Program-made: the position numbers and the translations under genes
Notes under the pieces: generated by a model
Told to the model about the DNA's origin: nothing
The model's database searches: none
What the model saw: the letters and a program-made list of their open reading frames with translations, nothing else
Shown: positions 1 through 9,968 of the stretch, one piece after another
Layout: each line of letters begins with the position of its first letter
How positions within the stretch are numbered: position 1 is the first letter of the stretch
Assembly: GCF_014851395.1 (NCBI RefSeq)
Contig: NW_024040040.1
Span: 25,649,000 to 25,712,999 of the forward strand
Reading direction: 5' to 3'
Length of the DNA: 64,000 nt
Source: Micropterus salmoides
Taxonomy: Eukaryota; Chordata; Actinopteri; Centrarchiformes; Centrarchidae

Positions 1-122
1 AGGAAACTGTGTTATGAATTAGCATCCAATGCAGAGTTAAGCTGAATAAAAAACCCTGGAGAAATGTAAGTGTGAGTGCTGTCTCTGAGAGGTGACCTGG
101 AGCAGGTGAGGGGTGTGAACGT

Positions 123-169
123 GTGTCTGATTGTCTGCAGTGAGAATCTGTGTCTGATTGTCTGCAGTG
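123..169. repeat. 27-bp tandem duplication
   Basis: A 20-base unit beginning GTGTCTGATTGTCTGC occurs at 123-142 and again at 150-169, so a 27-bp period is repeated once. It is a simple local duplication with no coding sense. Confidence 0.7.
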
Positions 170-315
170 TGGGGGAGGGTTTCTTGCAGCCAATGATGAT
201 CGTTAGGCCTTTGAACTTGAACTACTTAACATTTTCAACATTTCACACTTGCACCCAATATTGTGTCTCGCTTAGTCTTGTAAACTTAGTGTCTCTTCAA
301 ACCCCAAGTAACTAC

Positions 316-940
316 AGATTATATTTAGTTTAAATTATAAGTTTCTCTTAGAAATTATCAATTTCTTTTTTATTTATTCATGCTGGAGTGTGAGTGTCAA
401 TCCATGCTATCTAAGAGGGAACTTGTGTCATTATGTACCAGCCAACAGTGGACATTTTTGTAATGCAAAACAACAAACAAAATGCATTCCGTTACATATA
501 GATTAAAGATACATGTACATTGTAAAATTGATTGCAATCCTGTGATTGTCATAATTGGTCAATATACTGGGAAAATTGGGGGCTAAATCCTTTCAAAGGG
601 CTGGTGAAAGTTCATAATAAATCTGTTTTTAGCAAATAAAAAAAGAAAATTTAGAATCTTCCTGCTGACCATTTACTTCCTAATTTCAATTTATTTATCA
701 TGCTTGAGGAATATTTAATGATGTTAGAGTGTGACTGTTGCTCCATAGGATCTAAGAGGGGACATGTGCCCTATGTAGCAACAGTGGATTCCTGTCATTT
801 AAGGTGTCATTGGTAATAGTCTTTTTCTCATGGATAATGTGGGTTACACATTTCTTAGCAAAGGACAGCAGCTTCTCAGGTGGAGGATCAAACTTCAGGC
901 TCTTGAATTTTTAAGTTGGTAAAGTTTTGTGCTTTAATGT
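316..940 (+). repeat. Unclassified interspersed repeat, unit A
   Basis: This is the first of several related copies. Shared landmarks in order are an AT-rich start, GGAGTGTGAGTGTC, CTATCTAAGAGGGAACTTG, CCAACAGTGGACATTT, a GGGGGCTAAA block, ATAATAAATCTGTTTTTAGC, then a second related half with CTAAGAGGGGACATGTG and AACAGTGGATTCCTGTC, followed by a GGTAATAGTCTTTTTCTCATG block. The two halves resemble each other, so the unit may itself be an old duplication. No reading frame of note and no terminal inverted repeats were found. Copies at 1135-1790 and 1990-2276 are on the same strand; reverse-strand copies lie near 48.7-49.3 kb. Element class unknown. Confidence 0.75.
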
Positions 941-1134
941 TTTGTTAAGAGAAAGGAGGCAAGTTCAGAATAGGGAATGTGTGTGGGTCAAAAAGTGTCA
1001 AATACCAGTGAACTAGTTATGAGCAATACTTTTGAATGAAGAACATATTATGAGTTGGAAAAGACTTAATTGAGAGTTATTTGGAAACTATTACTTGTTA
1101 CATAACAATAGACCTTATTTATAAGTATAACTAA

Positions 1135-1790
1135 AGATTCTATTTAGGTTAGATTATAATTTTCTTTTAAGAATCATACATTTCTTTTTTACTCATCCAT
1201 GTTGCAGTGTGAGTGTCGATTCATGCTATCTAAGAGGGAACTTGTGTCATTATGTACCAGCCAACAGTGGACATTTCTGTAATGCAAATCAACAAACAAA
1301 ATGCACACCTATAAATATAGATTAAAGAAACAAGTACATTGTAAAATCGATTAAAATCATATCCTAATTGGTCAGTATTTTATATTTTGAAGATTTGGGG
1401 GCTAAACCATTTCAAAAGGTCTAGTAAAACTTGATAATAAATCTGTTTTTAGCAATTAATAAAAAATTAATACAAAGTATCTTGCTGCTGACAATGTTAT
1501 TCCTACTTTTTATTTATTTATCTTAAAGTACTTATGACTCCCTTGACTTGTGGGCAGCCCTTCATTTTGATGCAGTGTCAAGATTGAAAATGGTTAAGCC
1601 ATCAACTAAAGCTGAGACTTCATATTTCATTACAAAACAATAATAACAAATCATGCTTGAGGAATATTTAATGATGTTGGAGTGTGACTGTTGCTCCATA
1701 CTATCTAAGAGGGGACATGTGTCGTTATGTAGCAACCAACAGTGGATTCCTGTCATTTAATGCCATACAAGTGTGGACCTTTTTTCCTGT
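1135..1790 (+). repeat. Unclassified interspersed repeat, unit B
   Basis: This second copy follows unit A closely through CTATCTAAGAGGGAACTTG, CCAACAGTGGACATTT and ATAATAAATCTGTTTTTAGC. It differs by an extra block of about 125 bp at roughly 1526-1650, containing CTTGTGGGCAGCCCTTCATT and GTGTCAAGATTGAAAATG. That block recurs at about 2118-2240 in the third copy, so unit A probably lost it. The tail returns to CTAAGAGGGGACATGTG and AACAGTGGATTCCTGTC. A short hairpin (CCTGATGA, four-base loop, TCATCAGG) lies just downstream near 1822-1841. Confidence 0.75.
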
Positions 1791-1989
1791 AGGCAATACG
1801 GACCAGTAAATATTATGCATTCCTGATGAAAACTCATCAGGACATTAATGCTTCATGAATTAATTTGGGTAGCCCTTTATATTAGGGCTTGTCCATAAAG
1901 TACACAGGTACATCTAAGCTTGCTAGTCTGTAACTAAACCAGCATTTTCAACATTCCACACTTCACCAAGGGATCGACTTTGCCTCTGG

Positions 1990-2276
1990 ATGTCATGTCA
2001 TCGGTAATAGTCTTTTTCTCATGGGTAATGTGGGTTACACATTTCTTAGCAAAGGACAGCAGCTTCTCAGGTGGAGGATCAAACTTCAGGCTCTTGAAGG
2101 TTTAAGTTGGTAAAGTTTTACTTATGACTCCCCTAACTTGTGGGCAGCCCTTCATTATAATACAGTGTCAAGATTGAAAATGTTTAAGCCATCCATTAAA
2201 GCTGAGACTTTATATTTCATTACAAAAACATACCAAATCATGCGGAATAATTATTGATGCTGGATGTTGGAGTGTG
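1990..2276 (+). repeat. Unclassified interspersed repeat, partial third copy
   Basis: This begins with the GGTAATAGTCTTTTTCTCATG and AAAGGACAGCAGCTTCTCAG block found at about 811-920, then the GTGGGCAGCCCTTCATT block found at about 1550. It runs into a GGAGTGTGAG motif at 2270, where the minus-strand LTR begins. Block order differs from unit A, which points to rearrangement after duplication. Confidence 0.65.
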
Positions 2277-3763
2277 AGTTTCATGAGTTTAAGATGAAGT
2301 GCCAACAGGAGAGCCCAAACGCAAGACACTGGAGCAGAGATGCAGTTCAAGGACTTTAATTCCAATAAAAGCAGGACCTCAGGCTTACAGGTAGTGGAGG
2401 CATCCAAAATCCAATGGACTTAAACAGAAGAACAGGCAGAACACTCCACACAGAAGACACGACAGAGCGTAAACACAATGACCGGAAAAGGACTGAAGAC
2501 ACACAGCAAACATTTAACACCAGGGACTAATGACAACACAGGTGACCAGGATTAGGACTAACGAGGCAGACAGCAGGGGAAAACAGAGACAGGTATGCAG
2601 AGGGATTACTGGGGTAACAGACATAGCACAGGTCACTTAACACTAAACACAGGACATATCAAAATAAGAAATAGATCAGAATAATAAACAAACTAACTCA
2701 GAAAACTAACAACAAACTAAGGGTGCTTTCACACCTGCCTCATTTAGTTCAGTTGAATCGCACTAGAGTTAGTTTTCCCCCTTGGTGCGGTTTGTTCATT
2801 CAGGTGTGAATACAGCAATCGCACTCGGGTGCGCACCAAAAGCGGACCAAACAAGCCTACGCTTTCAAACGAACTCTGGTGCAGTTTGCTTGTGGTTTGA
2901 AAGCAAACTAACCAAACACGGGATTTTATGATAGCAGAGCTGTGATCTGAGCATTATTTCCAAAGTTAAACCACTAATAAATCCATTGTCTGACCGCGAT
3001 ATGTGTTCAGCGATCTTATAATTGATCTGTATAAGCCGCTATGTTTATGAAAATCATTTTATAAGGTATAGCCTACTTGTCAGCGCGGGAATTTCCCTGA
3101 TTAATAGGTTAAAATCTGTTAAAAAAGAGGGCAAGTAGTATTCCGTTTACCCTTTCAGCTCATTAAGTCCATAAAAAATGTGTGACAGCGATACCACAGT
3201 ATACTATAGGCAAATAAGACCCGAATTATTCCTGTACATGTCCTGTTTTTACATTATTATTCATGATAGGCAATGCGGTCGATCTGCGGTCTAACATAAG
3301 TAATTATGCTTTTAATAAATTATTACTTCGTGAGCTCTTTGCGAGTCAGATCAGAAGCAGTAAAGTGCTGCAACTTCTCCCCACGTGGGTCCTGATGATG
3401 CAGGATGACAATCGCCAAAGCTGTCCAATCAACAAGTTACCTGTACTTCTCTGGTTCATTTGTAAAACTGCAGTGTGAACATGAACCGGACCAGAACTAA
3501 AATGCAACAGTGTTTAATTTTTTTCACTTGGTCTGGACCAAATGAACCGAATTACAGGTGTGAAAGCACCCTAATACTTTAGACAGGAACAGAACTGAAA
3601 TCAGGAAGATACCAAAACACCACTAAATACCAGCTAACAGATAGTAACCAGATAAACAATAACATCAGGTAGAGGAAACACACTAAAGGTTGCAAGCAAA
3701 CTATAAACTAACAGGTCACAGAGAACTCAGGACTATTGTTTCTCTCTGACTTCTCATGAAACA
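2277..3763 (-). mobile_element. Ty3/gypsy-type solo LTR, minus strand, split by a MITE
   Basis: The outer parts (2277-2720 and 3572-3763) read on the minus strand as a fish gypsy-type LTR. The GCGTTTGGG motif typical of the LTR 3' end appears in reverse as CCCAAACGC at about 2312, and a pyrimidine-rich body follows on the minus strand. The termini are near-inverted: TTTCATGAG at 2279 and CTCATGAAACA ending at 3763. Without the nested 851-bp MITE the LTR is about 630 bp, close to the related LTR at 18475-19157. No gag or pol sequence and no internal region were seen, hence solo. A clear target-site duplication was not found, so the exact ends are uncertain. Confidence 0.55.
2721..3571. mobile_element. 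PIF/Harbinger-like MITE with TAA duplication
   Basis: Perfect terminal inverted repeats of 17 bp, GGGTGCTTTCACACCTG at 2721 and its reverse complement ending at 3571, bound an 851-bp element. It is flanked by TAA at 2718-2720 and 3572-3574. The three-base TWA-type duplication is the hallmark of PIF/Harbinger elements. No transposase frame is present, so the element was mobilised in trans. It interrupts the minus-strand gypsy-type LTR and is therefore younger than it. Confidence 0.85.
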
Positions 3764-4037
3764 TAAGAGATAATAAAATAATGACAGAAAATAATGGTGT
3801 AATGATCAAAAGTGATGATGAGAGAACAGCTGATTTTTAAATTTTCATTCTATCTTTATTTATCCATGCAACACTGAACGTGTCATTTTTAATGATGGCC
3901 TGGGAATGTCTTGTTAGGATAGAGAAAGTGTAATCAAATAATTAACAGACAGAAACATGGTGAGATTTCTACCTCTCATATTGGAACAACATAAAAATTA
4001 CATATAAGACTAAGGATTTACATAGTCGTCCTGCCTA

Positions 4038-4660
4038 TAGTCGACTGATATTGGGGTGGGGGAGGGATGGGGGGGATGGTAACACTTGTTGGCTCCGCTT
4101 TAATCTTGAGAAGCTGCAGAGCTGCAGTCTCTATTCATTCAACTTACACTGTAAATTTCCAGCTAAACTGAGGCTACCATTCACCGGTCTGGTGTAGAGT
4201 TTAGCATGCATGCTGTGTTGCCGACAACTGCATGCACGTCGTGGTTCCCCTATTTCAAGTAGCCGGGTATTTAAAAACAATAAATTATTCGTTGTGCGGT
4301 TCATCAACGGTGATAAATTACCCAAAAGTCCCACGAGATGCAGACAACTCGGCACAACACCAGTGAAGCTGGGGCTTGGTGTCTTCCGTAAGTGTTCCTC
4401 TTCTTTCACTCCATATGCGCACTGACAACCCAGGGTTAGGGTTACAATTTTGGATTTACACACTTTAAAAACATTTATTGAAAGTCTTATTCTTTTTTGC
4501 ATGTTTATTTACAACATTAAATGTTGAAATGTATATTGTAATAGGCTGTATATTAACTTATTGGGAGAAAACTGGTAGTTCTATGTAAAATCAGACGTTG
4601 AGCACCCCCATTGCTCAACGCCCATTGACACATCATATCTTCGACTATTCTGGGTCAGCC
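4038..4660. mobile_element. hAT-like non-autonomous element (tentative)
   Basis: TAGTCGACTGATA at 4038 is mirrored by a TATCTTCGACTA block ending at 4647, which is followed by CTGGGTCAGCCCT. AGGGCTG...TAGTCGA is a common edge of fish hAT elements. The left edge is poorly preserved and I see no target-site duplication. An open frame on the minus strand at 4131-4502 inside it has no recognisable domain and I do not treat it as a gene. Confidence 0.4.
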
Positions 4661-5300
4661 CTTATAGCTAGACAGTACTCCAATAAACACACAAGGCTTG
4701 ACTTTTCTTGTATTTTACTGAAGTTGTTTCCTCTTTAGGTTTGTTTTGTAAAACTGAAACATTACAGAATAAGAATATATATCACTACCCAAAACATGAA
4801 CATATGCATACAGAGATTACATATGATACACATAACTATGTTACTACACAATTCCTATCAAAGTGTAAAACTGTACTGCAATGTAGCCTACTGTATACAA
4901 CAAGCGATGTAGCCTACTGTATGAGAACACGGTTCACCTACCACAACATCTACAAGTCACAAAACAATTAAAGAACAGGCTGCCTACTGCTGTGCTGCTA
5001 GCTAACAGAGCACATGTTTTACCAAAGCATAAAACGTTTCGAACATGACATTCTTTACAAATGCAAGTGATTGAAAATGATTTATACATTACTTACAGGC
5101 ACATAGTCTCCAAGGCAGAAGCGGATCAGAAATACAGCAACATGAATGTCTTTCTTGCCTGTCTGTATTCAACTGAAGAGTGTGCTTCACTGAATTATTA
5201 ACTCTGACCAGTAGAGGGCAGCACCCAGCATGAACCCCTGTAATTTAACTTTTTAAGCTCAGTTTTTAACTTATTCAACTTAACTTTAAAGACAGCACAT
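4661..5300. other. Stretch without recognisable feature
   Basis: AT-rich sequence with GTAGCCTACTGTAT twice near 4880-4920. No frame with recognisable domains and no element boundary was found. Confidence 0.5.
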
Positions 5301-8118
5301 TAGGGCTGTCAAACGATTAATTTTTTCTTAATCGCGATGAATCGCTGAATTTCAATAGTTAATCGCGATAAATCGCATGTTTATCATGATTAAAATTCTA
5401 TTATTATCATTATTATTATTATTATTATTATCTTATATATATCTATCTTATATCTTAACTGTTTTAAGTCTGTATTAACAATGATAACAATTCTTGCCAG
5501 TGTATCTTGATTGGAAATCAAATTAATGCAAAGAAAGTTAGTTTTTGAAGATGACTTTAAGATTTATTTGATTATTTCTAATCAAAAGATGTGCAACGAG
5601 ACTGAGGTAAAACAATCAATGTAAATGAAATATAGTCTTCCTTAAGCTTGCTTTTAAAAATTCTACAGCAAGTGCATGTACAGAATGTACACACATTATT
5701 ATAAAGTGCATAATGTTGTGTGGATTTGTGCATTTTATATCAAATAATATGGAGACTCAAAATTCCTTCTCTCTCTCTCTCTGAGAGAAGGGCGGGGTGA
5801 GATATCAACTCTCAACAGACGGCTGAAGAGACCCCAAAGGAAGAGGTGAAAGGTTTGCTTTCCCTAAGTGCTGTTTCTGGGCAGTTCATAAAACTTGCCG
5901 CAGCCAGATAAGGCTCGGTGCCTTAAAATGTCAAAGAAACACTAACCAGAGATTACAAACAGCCTATCAGAACTCTTTTGGAAAGAGGGCGGGAAACCCT
6001 AAACTGCCCCCCCCCCACACACACGTAACCCATGGCAACTGACTTCCCTCTTTGTTAATTACCTCACATCAAAGGATATTGTCCTCTTCACGCCCAGACG
6101 TGAGAAACTCCAGGACGCCAGAGGACAGCCATGAACTCTGTGTAAACAAAGAGTACTGTCTCCTCAAAACTCAAAGCATTACCTTATTTAATTAAATAAT
6201 CTTTAAGTTACTTAACTAGGTCTCTCCACTCCACTTGAGTAGTTATGTTACCATGTTGTTGTTGATATTGTTGTTGAAAAGAATCTAAATAAGTTAATTT
6301 TGTAGTGTTTTAATTTTCAACGAGGATCAATGACAGTGGCTCATTTTATGTTGCAACCAATGCTTTGTTCCCAACACTTTGACACTTCTTTTAGAAAGGA
6401 TATGATAAATAAATGTCATCCTATATTTGATTAAATTTCCAGCTCGAATTTAATGTTAAATCACTAAATTCCCCAGATCCTGAGCAAAGTGTTGTTTTAG
6501 GATTAATCAAAGCTATCCTCATGTAACCAGAGCTCCCCCAAGTGGACAAAATAAGTATTACATACCATCGTTCTGAAATGCCGTTTAATGTATAAATGTC
6601 ACTCTGTATTTACCTGTCCATAACCTGATGCCATTCATGTATCTTGCTTATATTCCCTAAGTAAGAACGTGTAACAGCCAATATTATCCAGAAAGCTAGT
6701 TAAGATCCTCTCATCTGATGTGATTCCTAGGAAATGCTAACCTTAAGGTTGAACTAGTGACAATTGTTTTCCTTTTATCATATGTTTAAAACTACTTTAA
6801 CACAACTTTACTTGCTTTTTATTTTATTTTCTTTTGTTTGTTAAAAGTCAGACCATTAAGTTACACTAGCTTAATTCGAGAACGACCAAGTTCTTTTTAA
6901 GCTGTATTCGTTGAGCTAACTTACACTGCTCCCACTGAGGTCGGACCCAACAACGTGGGCCCGCCAGCAGTAACAAAGAACGACCAAACCTCTGACCCGA
7001 GCCAGGATTGTAAAGGCCCCCACTGCGAGTTTCTTCAATAAGACGACAAAAGACGGGCCTCCGGAACAATTCCCTGGCAGAGAAAGTGACTGGCTGACGG
7101 CTTTAAGCTGTCCTAACCGAGAACGCACGGAATTCCGCCAGTGTGAGGCCGCTTACCAGCAACCCAGCTGGGAGAAACGACAAGCAGTAAGACCAAAACC
7201 CTGCATTCTGTGGTCAGTGATGTCCAATAGTTTGTTAATAGATTATCTTTAACTCAAATTCTCCCCACAATAGAACCCCACATTCTCATTGTTTAGCCAT
7301 TGTTTATTTCTTTGATATATATTCAACCGCATTTATGTCACCTTAGTTAGTTAATAAATTTCACTGTAATCACAGGAATTGTGTGTGTGTGTGTGCCTAC
7401 CTCCAAGTCCCTGCCATGAGAATTTACCCCTTCAATATGAGACTGACTGATTAATTTAAGATACTTGAGTGATTATTAACTAACTGATAACTAGTGAATA
7501 ATTGTATAATTATTAAAATGCTACCCAGAGGTCCGGAGACTCTGGGTGAATTAAATCTCCGGTGGTGCCCCACGAAACGAGAAGCTTTATGAATTAATAT
7601 CTTCTGAATATTAAATTCATAATTTTGTATTAATTCTCATAAGTTTATTAAAACATAAGTAGACATGCTACAATAACAAACAAAATACTCCATTGCTACA
7701 TTATTTTTTAATTCAGTTGAAACCAATGAGACAGCACTTGCTTTAAGTAGGAGTTTCAGTTTGATTGCTTTCTCCGTTTCATACAGGCTATGCATGCATG
7801 CAACAATTGTCCCGCGTGACAACAATGTATATAACTTGCACTCTCCAAAATAGTGCTTTCCCTCAGTCCGCTAGCATCAACCTGATTAGCTGGCTGCAGC
7901 AGGAGGTAGGAAGTATCTGTGGCAGTATGACAATAAGTAAGGGTGCATCGAAGGATGAAAATAGTAGCAGCCAAAGTTCTTTTTAGCAAAGATTCTTTGG
8001 TAACAGCACCAGTGATGGTATAAAATAAGAATATTTTACACATGATTAACACAATTAAAACACGTTATGATCGGTCCTTAATCTCATCGCGATTAATGCG
8101 TTAATGCTGACAGCCCCA
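5301..8118. mobile_element. hAT-like element carrying a nested LTR
   Basis: The left edge TAGGGCTGTCA with an ATCGCGAT-rich subterminal zone (5301-5380) mirrors the right edge TGACAGCCCCA ending at 8118, which is preceded by CATCGCGATTAATGCG. This edge type is common among fish hAT elements. The sequence proper is 5301-5713 and 7677-8118, about 855 bp; the rest is the solo LTR at 5714-7672. An (ATT)n tract lies near 5400-5440. No transposase frame survives. No 8-bp duplication is visible, perhaps because a TG microsatellite has grown at the right edge. Confidence 0.65.
5714..7672 (+). mobile_element. Retroviral-type solo LTR, 2.0 kb
   Basis: The element starts TGTTGTG and ends GCTACA (TG...CA) and is flanked by ATAA at 5710-5713 and 7673-7676, a perfect 4-bp duplication. 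Length is 1,959 bp. An AATAAA signal lies at about 7353, followed by a U5-like zone with ACTGACTGATT near 7443. No gag, pol or env lies next to it, so this is a solo LTR left by recombination. Four-base duplications are usual for gamma- and epsilon-type retroviruses and also for foamy viruses; the sequence alone does not decide which. A reverse-strand relative lies at 60671-61790 and a more distant one at 15938-18361. Confidence 0.8.

Positions 8119-8121
<3 letters not shown>

Positions 8122-8176
<55 letters not shown>
8122..8176. repeat. (TG)n microsatellite
   Basis: About 27 uninterrupted TG units directly abut the right edge of the hAT-like element. Confidence 0.95.
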
Positions 8177-8178
<2 letters not shown>

Positions 8179-8546
8179 TCTATCTTTCCTTTGGTTGAAC
8201 ATTTGACTGAGATAAGTTGGTAAACATATACACCAAAAAGAAATACATGACTGGGATTTCAGTTTTAATTGCGTCAAAATGAAACACAGAAGCAGTGTGT
8301 GTGTGACAAGCAAAGTCTGACATGTACTCAAAATTATCATTTTACAGGCAAAGTTCATTGTAATATGTGGTGATTTAGTATAACAAACCACATGTGAAAA
8401 CATGATATAATGTCTGCTATGGCTCTGTATGAGCTTGGTCAAGTCTGATGATGCCACAACGATGTCACCAGGCTTGGCTTTAGCGTAAAACCATTGGCAG
8501 GAATGTTTATCGCATCGCCTGTGGGGTTATGTGTGTGCATGTGAGT
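8177..8546. other. Stretch without recognisable feature
   Basis: Nothing supported apart from a short TGTGTGTG run near 8296. Open frames here are short and lack domains. Confidence 0.5.
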
Positions 8547-8554
8547 CTTCATGC

Positions 8555-9169
8555 CAGAGAGATGCTCACAAGTCTTTGAGTCTAAGTCAAGTCTCAAGTC
8601 ACTCGTGGTTATAATGAATGTTGTATGACCTGCTGCGTTCAATCCAGGCTACTATAAAAAACTGCACAGCTATAAGGAATTCTGTAACTGTAACCTGTTT
8701 CAGTTACAGAGCACACATGTAATGACAGCTTAAACTACTGTAAGTCAACACACCCTCTCAAACCCAGTGTAACATTAACTAAATAAAACTCTAACGTTAC
8801 ATGATCAACAATAAACCTGTAACCTGTTTGCAGCCAACGTCATAAATTAACGTGATGGCAGCCAGCGGGACGTAAATGATTACGTTAATAGACTACCACA
8901 AGTTTGGCAAGTAAACAAACGCTCATTCATCTTTCCTCTCTCACGTGTGGCCGTGCGCAGCTGATACTACGTGTTACTTAGGCAGGTTATAGGTAACGCA
9001 GGGAGGGGAATTTCAGCAAGCTCATCAGACGTTTCCTAAAAAATAAACATTGTTCACGAGTCCCGCACCTCAAGTCCAAGTCAAGTCTGAAGTCTTTAGA
9101 GGACAAGTCTCAAGTCGAGTCTGAAGTCACTGTGTGTGCGACTTAAGTCGGACTTTAGTACCATCTCTG
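8555..9169. mobile_element. hAT-type MITE rich in AAGTC motifs
   Basis: CAGAGAGATG at 8555 is mirrored by CCATCTCTG ending at 9169. The flanks are CTTCATGC (8547-8554) and CTTCATAC (9170-9177), an 8-bp duplication with one mismatch, as expected for hAT. Length is 615 bp. Both subterminal zones are packed with AAGTCAAGTCT-like words in opposite orientation, which is common in such elements. No coding potential. Confidence 0.75.
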
Positions 9170-9944
9170 CTTCATACAGTACAAAAGGGGACCCATTTAT
9201 AAACCCAGGGTGCAATTTGCAGGAGGGATGCGTGGGATGTATGTTTAAAAAACAAAACATCTCCCCCTCTGTTTTTTTTTTCACAAAATTGCAACCTGCA
9301 TAAACCTGCTCTGGTGCTGAACTGAATCCATATTGTGATATACTGTACAAATCCACAACATTCATTCACAGACACATACATAACAGCTTACAGTCGCATC
9401 AAAAGTATCTGTGCATGTTTTCAGTGCCGATTGTTTGTTTGTCTGTCAGAAGGGCTACGGAAAAATTACTGCCCAATTTTCATGAAAGTCAGTGGAAGGC
9501 TACAGCATGGGCAGAGGAAGAACCCATTACATTTTAGAGCGGATCCAAATCACAGGACAGATGGCCTTTTGCGGTGTTACTTATTAAAGCTAATTTTTCA
9601 GTACAGCTGTAAAGACAAACAAGGATGAAAAGGTTAATAAGCACTTCCAGACATTCTGCGGCTAGAGGCAATCAAAAATGACAACACTGGACTTCTGTTT
9701 CTCTTGTTTATTTTTAGATTTATTTTTGTTATTTTGTTGTGCAGAATGGATAAGTTCTGTTTTAATGTGAAACCATGACCATGAGAAACAAATGCAACAG
9801 TTTACCAAATCGTTTTAGTAGGCTGGCAATAATAACTTGTATTAAAGCAGCTTGTTGGTTTGAAGGGTGACGCTGCTGATTAGGAATTATTTCAAACTTC
9901 CAAAAACAGGAGAAGACCTGGGGCGTCTCGTTAGCACCGGAAGT

Positions 9945-9968
9945 GCTAGCTAGCTAGCTAGCTAGCTA
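9945..9968. repeat. (GCTA)6 tetranucleotide repeat
   Basis: Six perfect GCTA units in a row. Confidence 0.95.

Noticed and set aside
4131..4502. 123-codon frame on the minus strand
   Set aside because: No domain or codon signature, overlaps a likely hAT-derived sequence, and an opposite-strand frame is equally open.
5301..8118. Search for an 8-bp duplication around the TAGGGCTGTCA element
   Set aside because: CAGCACAT on the left and ATATGTGT on the right do not match; no duplication is claimed.
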